Source of the DNA: Anaerolineae bacterium CG2_30_58_95
GTDB taxonomy: Bacteria; Chloroflexota; Anaerolineae; Anaerolineales; Villigracilaceae
DNA: 5,586 nt
NCBI GenBank assembly: GCA_001872165.1
Contig: MNXK01000019.1
Coordinates: 1 to 5,586 of the forward strand
Reading direction: 5' to 3'
Below, piece after piece: positions 1-5,586 of this stretch. The stretch's first letter is position 1. The number at the start of each line of letters is the position of its first letter. A program made the position numbers and the translations under genes. The notes under the pieces are model-generated. The model was not told the origin of the DNA, did not search any database, and saw only the letters and a program-made list of their open reading frames with translations.

Positions 1-446
<446 letters not shown>

Positions 447-472
447 TCACCTCGTCATCAGGAATTCAAAGC

Positions 473-751
473 TCAGGCCAGAGTTGTCAATTTCTCCTGC
501 AGCCAGAGATTGATCAACGTTTCGGTAGACACCCCCTGCTTGCGTGCCTGGGTTCGCGCTTTTGAAAGCAAATCTCTCGCAAGTGCTAAATAGACTTTGC
601 TTGAGGTCAAATCAATCTCGACCTCGACCGGCTCCATCAAGTCTTCATAATCAGCGCTGCTATGGGAATCCCAAAACCCCCAAAATTGTTCGAGCGAGGC
701 GAAATTTTCCGGCAGTTCATCCTTTGGTGAAGAACCGTGTTTATCTCGCAT
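473..751 (-). CDS. CopG-type antitoxin of a BrnT-like toxin-antitoxin pair
   Basis: This is a 92-residue, probably DNA-binding antitoxin. The centre (residues 24-48) has the pattern FWGFWDSHSSADYEDLMEPV followed by EVEIDL. From memory this matches the CopG_antitoxin family (Pfam PF12441), whose members carry FWdthdsaDY and epVEv motifs. The C-terminal part resembles a ribbon-helix-helix unit: a strand (VEVEIDL), a helix (YLALARDLLSKARTQARKQG) and a second helix after GVSTETLINLWLQEKL. I chose the ATG at 751 because GAGG lies at 762-759, 7 nt upstream, and because this start overlaps the upstream toxin stop. A GTG at 781 in the same frame would add ten residues read from the toxin C-terminus in another frame. 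In the family, such antitoxins neutralise an RNase-fold BrnT-like toxin and autorepress the operon. The frame here is intact although the partner toxin is broken. The region looks more A+T-rich than the flanking genes. The function is inferred from family and context. Confidence 0.8.
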   Translation of the reverse strand: MRDKHGSSPKDELPENFASLEQFWGFWDSHSSADYEDLMEPVEVEIDLTSSKVYLALARDLLSKARTQARKQGVSTETLINLWLQEKLTTLA

Positions 752-904
752 AGGCTTTCCTCTCTTTTTTGTCCATATCACGTGCGCTCAAAATCAGCAC
801 ATCATCATTTCGTTTGTGGATAAAGAATGTCGCAAGGTGACGCCGTGCTTCACTTCAAGTTTCTCGACAACCTCTTCGAGCCAGATAAAGCCAACTATTC
901 TCAC
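741..904 (-). pseudogene. BrnT-like toxin remnant with internal frame-changing deletion
   Basis: Two pieces of one toxin can be read in different frames. From a GTG at 904, preceded by GGAGG at 917-913, comes MRIVGFIWLEEVVEKL then EVKHGVT, the usual N-terminus of this BrnT-like family (Pfam BrnT_toxin, from memory). That frame then runs into unrelated residues and stops at a TGA after 36 codons. In another frame, from about 836 to the TAA at 743-741, comes LATFFIHKRNDDVLILSARD followed by MDKKERKAYAR. This is the conserved C-terminus, with the SARDM and KERxxY signatures. Intact relatives are about 90 residues, so roughly 40 residues from the middle are missing near 833-838. The two frames differ by a number not divisible by three. 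The product should be inactive. Intact BrnT-type toxins are RNase-fold growth inhibitors. The stop overlaps the antitoxin start by 11 nt, the expected toxin-first operon layout. The exact junction cannot be fixed without an intact parent sequence. Confidence 0.8.
759..762 (-). promoter_or_regulatory. Ribosome binding site deciding the antitoxin start
   Basis: GAGG, within AGAGAGGAAAG, lies 7 nt upstream of the ATG at 751. It sits inside the last codons of the toxin remnant. It favours the ATG over the GTG at 781 as the antitoxin start. Confidence 0.6.
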
Positions 905-941
905 GGCATCATCCTCCGCAAGTAAGTATAACGCAGTTTAA

Positions 942-975
942 CGCGAATGGCGCGAATTGGCGAATTCCGCGAATG
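942..975. repeat. Short CGAAT repeat cluster between mrp and toxin remnant
   Basis: The motif CGAAT occurs four times, at 944, 953, 961 and 970 (steps of 9, 8 and 9), each preceded by CG or G. The cluster includes an EcoRI-like GAATTC core. A TAACGC doublet precedes it at 929 and 939. No coding frame covers it. It resembles a degenerate intergenic repeat of unknown role. The whole gap 905-1039 otherwise holds only a possible TATACT -10 box for the toxin (930-925, no good -35) and the hairpin after mrp. Confidence 0.5.
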
Positions 976-1000
976 TTTTTGTGATACTTGACGTATAAGC

Positions 1001-1033
1001 AGATTTCCGAAGTCTCTCAGACTTCGGAAGTCT
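1001..1033 (-). terminator. Strong hairpin after mrp, possible terminator without U-tract
   Basis: A perfect 11-bp inverted repeat, TTCCGAAGTCT at 1005-1015 and AGACTTCGGAA at 1019-1029, encloses a 3-nt loop and begins 10 nt after the mrp stop codon. It can also be read as two near-identical 15-mers (AGATTTCCGAAGTCT and AGACTTCGGAAGTCT, two differences), each almost palindromic. The position fits the end of the nuo-mrp transcript. However, the minus-strand sequence after the stem (ATCTGCTTATACG) is not U-rich, so a canonical intrinsic terminator is not shown. It could instead be an RNA-stabilising hairpin or a dispersed palindromic repeat. Confidence 0.45.
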
Positions 1034-1039
1034 TGGCGT

Positions 1040-2089
1040 TTAGATCACGTTGATCGTCGGCGCGTCCTTCTGTCCCAGCGCAGTGACGCTGATGCGGGCG
1101 GCCACCTGCCCGGCGATGGCTTTCAGCGACTTGGCTGCCTCCGAATCTGGCTTGGAGATGATCACCGGCTCGCCGGTATCCCCTCCCAAGCGGACAGGCG
1201 TCTCCATCGGCACCGCGCCCAGGAAGGGAACTTTGGCGATGCGCGCCAGGTCCTCGCCGCCGCCAGAGCCGAAGAATTCGCCGCGCATGTTCTCGATCAC
1301 GCCCAGGATCGGTACTTCCAGGGCGCGGAACATTTCCAGGCTGCGGCTGGCGTCTTCGAGCGAGACAGCCTGCGGCAGGGTCACGATCAGCGCGCCGCTG
1401 AGCGGCAGGATCTGCGCCAGCGAGAGCGGCGCGTCGCCGGTGCCCGGCGGCAGGTCCACGATCAGGTAATCCAATTCACCCCAGTCCACGTCGGACAGGA
1501 ACTGGCGGATGGCCGAGTTGAGCATCGGTCCGCGCCAGATGAGCGGCTGGCCCGGCTTGACCAGGAAGCCCATGGACATCAGCTTGACCCCGTAAGCCTC
1601 GGCCGGGACGAGTTTCTCGCCATTCGTGCCGGGGATTTGCTTCACGCCCATCATGGTTGGGATGTTGGGGCCGTAGATGTCCGCGTCCATCAGGCCGACG
1701 CGTGCGCCGCTCTGCACCAGCGCGACCGCCAGGTTGACGGCCACTGTGCTCTTGCCCACGCCGCCCTTGCCGGAAGCGACCGCGATGGCGTTGCGGATGG
1801 GCAGGTTGAGCAGGCCGCGCATCCGGCCATCGTTCGGCACGCTGGCATCCATTTTGACGTTGACGGCCTCGACGCCGGGGATCGCCAGCACCGCAGTTTT
1901 TGCTTCCCGCTCGATCTGGCTGCGCAGCGGGCAGGCGGGCGTGGTCAACAGGATGGTGAAATTGACGGTGCTGCCTTTGCTCTCCAGGTCACGGATCATG
2001 TTGAGCGTGACCAGGTCGCGGTGCAATTCTGGTTCTTGCACTTTGCCGAGGGCTGCAAGGATGGTTTCGTTCGATATTTTTTCAGGCAT
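1040..2089 (-). CDS. mrp: Mrp/ApbC-family P-loop ATPase (Fe-S carrier type) lacking the CxxC
   Basis: This 349-residue cytoplasmic ATPase belongs to the Mrp/NBP35/ApbC family, whose members carry and deliver [4Fe-4S] clusters to apoproteins. Residues 1-85 form a MIP18/DUF59-like domain with [12 protein letters not shown] (49-60). A MinD-like ATPase follows. It has the deviant Walker [10 protein letters not shown] at 107-115, the switch segment DADIYGPN at 135-142, [17 protein letters not shown] at 173-189, and the Walker B/switch II region VDLPPGTGD at 211-219. The ENM segment is at 266-268. Family members normally have a CPxC or CxxC just after ENM, where a dimer binds the bridging cluster. 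Here the sequence reads [14 protein letters not shown], and Cys53 is the only cysteine in the whole protein. ATP-binding parts look intact, so this is a real gene, but cluster binding in the usual mode is doubtful. It lies 8 nt after the small Cys protein gene in the nuo run, consistent with a role like the mitochondrial complex I factor Ind1. The start codon has only a weak Shine-Dalgarno sequence. Confidence 0.93.
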   Translation of the reverse strand: MPEKISNETILAALGKVQEPELHRDLVTLNMIRDLESKGSTVNFTILLTTPACPLRSQIEREAKTAVLAIPGVEAVNVKMDASVPNDGRMRGLLNLPIRNAIAVASGKGGVGKSTVAVNLAVALVQSGARVGLMDADIYGPNIPTMMGVKQIPGTNGEKLVPAEAYGVKLMSMGFLVKPGQPLIWRGPMLNSAIRQFLSDVDWGELDYLIVDLPPGTGDAPLSLAQILPLSGALIVTLPQAVSLEDASRSLEMFRALEVPILGVIENMRGEFFGSGGGEDLARIAKVPFLGAVPMETPVRLGGDTGEPVIISKPDSEAAKSLKAIAGQVAARISVTALGQKDAPTINVI

Positions 2090-2097
2090 GATATTCT

Positions 2098-2421
2098 TTA
2101 TCTCTTTCTACTCAAAAACGTCTCGACATCCAGCCTAGCAGCTCGATACAGCCCCGCCAAGTCTTCATCCGAGCCGCGATAGCGTTTCAGGGTTTGTCTG
2201 GCGCAAGCTGTGCAACCGTGCATGGCTCGATAAGAGTCGGCGTTGCATGTGACACATCCGTCCAGGCGCGCCATCATCAGGATGAAAGCCAAATACTCGA
2301 TGGATTCCGGCTCTGCCTCGCCGACGCGCGCCACCAATCCTTGCCAGGTTTCCCCGCGCTGGTCGCCCAGGGTCGAGATGACGCGTCCCGGAAAGAGCAG
2401 GTCGGTGTCAGGGTTGTACAT
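2098..2421 (-). CDS. Small four-cysteine protein of unknown function, coupled to nuoI
   Basis: This is a 107-residue protein that I do not recognise. It opens [20 protein letters not shown]. The middle and C-terminal parts look helical, with no signal peptide; the segment [11 protein letters not shown] (41-51) is the only hydrophobic stretch and is too short for a confident membrane helix. Its hallmark is two CxxC pairs, C56/C59 and C70/C73, ten residues apart (CVTC ... CTAC), with a nearby His68. This could bind zinc or an Fe-S cluster, or be redox-active. Its ATG shares one base with the nuoI stop (TAATG), which implies translational coupling, and mrp starts 8 nt after its stop. Its place between a ferredoxin-type complex I subunit and an Mrp ATPase suggests a helper in complex I Fe-S assembly, but that is inference only. 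The layout (helix, CxxC, helix) is loosely AhpD-like, but the AhpD pattern with the downstream proton-relay His is not evident. Confidence 0.75.
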   Translation of the reverse strand: MYNPDTDLLFPGRVISTLGDQRGETWQGLVARVGEAEPESIEYLAFILMMARLDGCVTCNADSYRAMHGCTACARQTLKRYRGSDEDLAGLYRAARLDVETFLSRKR

Positions 2422-3017
2422 TAATCCGCTCTCGCGGCGCGAGCGGCTTCTTTCGCGGCGCGGGCGGCGTTTTCCTTTGCCGCGTTGGCCGGGCGGATGC
2501 TCTCGTAATACGCGACCGGCTTGCCGAGCTTTTCTTTATCGAAAATCACCCGTCCGTAGGAGGCCAGTTCGTAGTTGTGATCCATTTTGATGGCGTCGAA
2601 TGGGCAGTACTCGGCGCACAGGCCGCAGTTCATGCAGATGTCGGCGTCAATGTAGAATTCGGCTGGGTCGGGGATTGGGCGGCCAGTAGCCGGGTCTGAG
2701 TTGCGCACGATCCAAATGCACTGCGGCGGGCAGACTTTGGCGCAGATGCCGCACGAGGTGCAGCGGTAGGATTTGTCACCGTTCGAATTGCTCTCGTATA
2801 CCAGGAAGGGAACGAAACGGAACTCTTCGGGAACCGGCACCTTTTCTTCCGGGTATTGGACGGTGAAAATCCCGCGTCCCTTCTTGCTGGCGCGGTGGGC
2901 GATCCCTTCTGGTGAGCCATAGCGCTTGCGTCCCAGCCAGCGGATGTCATCCAGGTAGGTTTCGATGAAATGCCTGGCGCTGACGCCTAAACCTTTCAAG
3001 ATGCCTTTACCGTACAT
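2421..3017 (-). CDS. nuoI: NADH-quinone oxidoreductase subunit I (2x[4Fe-4S] ferredoxin subunit)
   Basis: NuoI is the complex I subunit that carries clusters N6a and N6b, passing electrons from the NADH side toward N2 in NuoB. The 198-residue protein has two ferredoxin motifs: CTSCGICAKVCP (Cys 86, 89, 92, 96) and CMNCGLCAEYCP (Cys 128, 131, 134, 138). The N-terminal helix region MYGKGILKGLGVSARHFIET is typical of the family. The ATG at 3017 is preferred over an in-frame TTG at 3023 because AGGAG sits at 3029-3025, 7 nt before the ATG but only 1 nt before the TTG. After the conserved part, the last 20 or so residues form an Ala/Lys/Arg-rich tail (KENAARAAKEAARAARAD) that looks like a charged helix. 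The gene follows nuoCD after a 79-nt gap filled by a repeat array. There is no nuoH between them, unlike the common nuoD-E-F-G-H-I order. The identity is secure. Confidence 0.97.
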   Translation of the reverse strand: MYGKGILKGLGVSARHFIETYLDDIRWLGRKRYGSPEGIAHRASKKGRGIFTVQYPEEKVPVPEEFRFVPFLVYESNSNGDKSYRCTSCGICAKVCPPQCIWIVRNSDPATGRPIPDPAEFYIDADICMNCGLCAEYCPFDAIKMDHNYELASYGRVIFDKEKLGKPVAYYESIRPANAAKENAARAAKEAARAARAD

Positions 3018-3024
3018 TCGCAAT

Positions 3025-3029
3025 CTCCT
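3025..3029 (-). promoter_or_regulatory. Ribosome binding site deciding the nuoI start
   Basis: AGGAG is spaced 7 nt from the ATG at 3017. The alternative TTG start at 3023 would be only 1 nt away, so the ATG is chosen. Confidence 0.75.
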
Positions 3030-3034
3030 ATCGG

Positions 3035-3095
3035 GGGTTACGTTTTACGTTTCACGTTTCACGCAGCTTGTAAAACGTAACCCGTAAAACGTAAG
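3035..3095. repeat. Heptameric (7-bp period) palindromic repeat array between nuoCD and nuoI
   Basis: CG dinucleotides fall exactly every 7 bp at 3041, 3048, 3055, 3062, 3076, 3083 and 3090. The one missing slot (3069) reads TG, as expected from a C-to-T change. The left half is built of ACGTTTT/ACGTTTC units and the right half of GTAAAAC/GTAACCC units, so the halves are inverted copies. A perfect 14-bp inverted repeat (GGGTTACGTTTTAC at 3035-3048, GTAAAACGTAACCC at 3070-3083) surrounds a 21-nt loop. GTAAAACGTAA occurs twice, at 3070 and 3084. The array lies inside the nuo transcript and could fold in the mRNA just upstream of the nuoI ribosome binding site. Confidence 0.85.
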
Positions 3096-3096
3096 C

Positions 3097-4847
<1,751 letters not shown>

Positions 4848-4851
<4 letters not shown>

Positions 4852-5459
4852 GATTTCTGCCCCTTGATCTGCGGGATTTTGCGCGGATCAATCAAGTCCG
4901 GCCCCAGGATGGGGATGGGAATGGCCTCGGCCGGGCCTTTTTGGTACCAGCGCGCCGTCTTGATGGATTGGGTGCTGATCTTCTCTTGCAGCTTGATCAG
5001 GCCGTTGAGCAGGGCCTGCGGGGTGGGCGGGCAGCCTGGAATGTAGACATCCACCGGGATGAACCGGTCTATCCCCGAAACGACGTTATAACCTTCTTTG
5101 AACGGGCCGCCGCCCGAGGCGCACGCCCCCATGGCGATCACGTACTTGGGTTCGGGCATCTGGTTGTACAGGCGCACGATGGTGGGCGCCATTTTCTTGG
5201 TTACCGTACCGGAGACGAGCAACAGGTCGCTCTGGCGCGGGCTGGGACGCATGATCTCCATGCCGAAGCGCGCCGTGTCGAAGCGGCTGGCGGCGGTGCA
5301 GATCATTTCGATGGCACAGCAGGCCAGGCCGAACATCATCGGCCAGACCGAGGCGCGCCGCCCCCAGTTGTAGAGACGGTCGAGCGTGGTGATGGCTACC
5401 TGTTCCTGTAGTTCTGACGGGATTTCATAGCCAGGGGTGTTGAGTTCATTGGTTTCCAT
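4848..5459 (-). CDS. nuoB: NADH-quinone oxidoreductase subunit B (cluster N2)
   Basis: NuoB carries cluster N2, the last Fe-S centre before quinone, and packs against NuoD. The 203-residue protein shows the family's N2 ligands: the tandem Cys47-Cys48 in [10 protein letters not shown], Cys113 in MGACASGGG and Cys143 in [12 protein letters not shown]. The 65-residue spacing between Cys48 and Cys113 equals that in E. coli NuoB. The conserved block [20 protein letters not shown] (67-86) is also present. The ATG at 5459 has GAGGAG at 5470-5465, 5 nt upstream, and lies about 60 nt from the predicted transcription start. It is the first gene after a strong promoter. nuoA, which usually precedes nuoB, is absent from the 127 nt visible upstream. 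The last 35 or so residues form a Pro/Lys-rich tail ([20 protein letters not shown]) after the conserved core. The identity is secure. Confidence 0.97.
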
Positions 5460-5474
5460 GAGGTCTCCTCGTTG

Positions 5475-5513
5475 CCAGTCATCAGTGACCAGTGATCAGT
5501 CACCAGTATTCAG
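5475..5513. repeat. Heptameric CAGTnAy repeat array in the nuoB leader
   Basis: The core CAGT recurs at an exact 7-bp step: 5476, 5483, 5490, 5497 and 5504, with a decayed CAG(C) at 5511. The units read CAGTCAT, CAGTGAC, CAGTGAT, CAGTCAC and CAGTATT. A small internal dyad (GTGAC at 5485-5489, GTCAC at 5499-5503) could pair. The array lies between the predicted transcription start and the nuoB ribosome binding site, so it would be transcribed as 5' leader RNA. Confidence 0.85.
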
Positions 5514-5525
5514 CGGAACGGGCGG

Positions 5526-5554
5526 ATTATAGCCGCTGGAATAGAGGTTGTCAA
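5526..5554 (-). promoter_or_regulatory. Consensus sigma-70 type promoter of the nuoB operon
   Basis: On the minus strand there is a perfect TTGACA (5554-5549), a 17-bp spacer and a perfect TATAAT (5531-5526). The predicted transcription start is near 5519, which gives a leader of about 60 nt before the nuoB ATG. The match to the housekeeping consensus and the position directly upstream of nuoB make this a confident call by sequence, but no expression data are available here. Confidence 0.88.
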
Positions 5555-5562
5555 TTCAATTA

Positions 5563-5580
5563 CGCAAATATATGTTTGCG
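5563..5580. promoter_or_regulatory. 18-bp dyad upstream of the nuoB promoter, candidate operator
   Basis: CGCAAA (5563-5568) and TTTGCG (5575-5580) flank TATATG, giving a near-perfect 18-bp dyad with one mismatched pair. It ends 8 bp upstream of the -35 box and is centred around -53 from the predicted start, where activators often bind. It does not clearly match a regulator motif I know. It could also belong to a divergent gene beyond the window edge. Confidence 0.5.
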
Positions 5581-5586
5581 AAAATA

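Noticed and set aside
752..781. GTG at 781 as the antitoxin start
   Set aside because: The extra ten residues overlap the conserved toxin C-terminus in another frame. The ATG at 751 has a well-spaced GAGG and gives the usual toxin-antitoxin overlap.
794..904. Programmed frameshift or a functional 36-residue peptide in the toxin remnant
   Set aside because: About 40 conserved middle residues are absent, so shifting frame would not restore a normal toxin. No slippery sequence is evident at the junction.
5475..5513. CRISPR-like array
   Set aside because: The repeat unit is only 7 bp with no spacers, so it is a simple short-period tandem array.
5460..5525. Riboswitch or other structured leader for nuoB
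   Set aside because: The predicted leader is about 60 nt and mostly the heptamer array. I see no known aptamer core.

Overview
The window is a stretch of bacterial chromosome in which every recognisable gene lies on the minus strand. Transcription therefore runs from high to low coordinates. The gene content is a NuoB / fused NuoCD / NuoI set, an Mrp-type P-loop ATPase, a BrnT-like toxin remnant with a CopG-type antitoxin, and enolase. Together with the moderately GC-rich code and the short intergenic repeat arrays, this suggests a member of the Chloroflexota, probably Anaerolineae-like. That placement is an inference from overall protein resemblance, not a demonstrated one.

Layout in transcription order. 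(1) Positions 5586-5460 are a regulatory region. It holds an 18-bp dyad, a perfect consensus sigma-70 type promoter (TTGACA, 17 bp, TATAAT), and a leader containing a 7-bp-period repeat array. (2) Positions 5459-2421 carry nuoB, nuoCD (an in-frame fusion of the C and D subunits) and nuoI. nuoB and nuoCD overlap by 4 nt. A second 7-bp-period repeat array separates nuoCD from nuoI. (3) Positions 2421-1040 carry a small four-cysteine protein of unknown function that overlaps the nuoI stop by one base, followed 8 nt later by an Mrp/ApbC-family ATPase. (4) Positions 1039-905 are a gap with a strong hairpin just after mrp and a small CGAAT repeat cluster. (5) Positions 904-473 carry a toxin-antitoxin module whose BrnT-like toxin is broken by an internal, frame-changing deletion, while the antitoxin reading frame is intact. 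(6) Positions 443-1 are the first 147 codons of enolase, which runs off the window edge.

How they fit together. NuoB, NuoCD and NuoI are the subunits of the quinone-reducing connecting module of respiratory complex I. They hold cluster N2, the two NuoI [4Fe-4S] clusters and the quinone-site residues. No membrane subunit (nuoA, nuoH and so on) is interleaved. The Mrp family includes the mitochondrial complex I assembly factor Ind1/NUBPL, so an mrp gene in the same run suggests dedicated Fe-S maturation of these subunits. This Mrp lacks the C-terminal CxxC that normally binds the transferable cluster, and the neighbouring small protein carries two CxxC pairs. That pairing is the most intriguing functional puzzle here. 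I see no clear sign of a large mobile element, CRISPR array, tRNA or rRNA.
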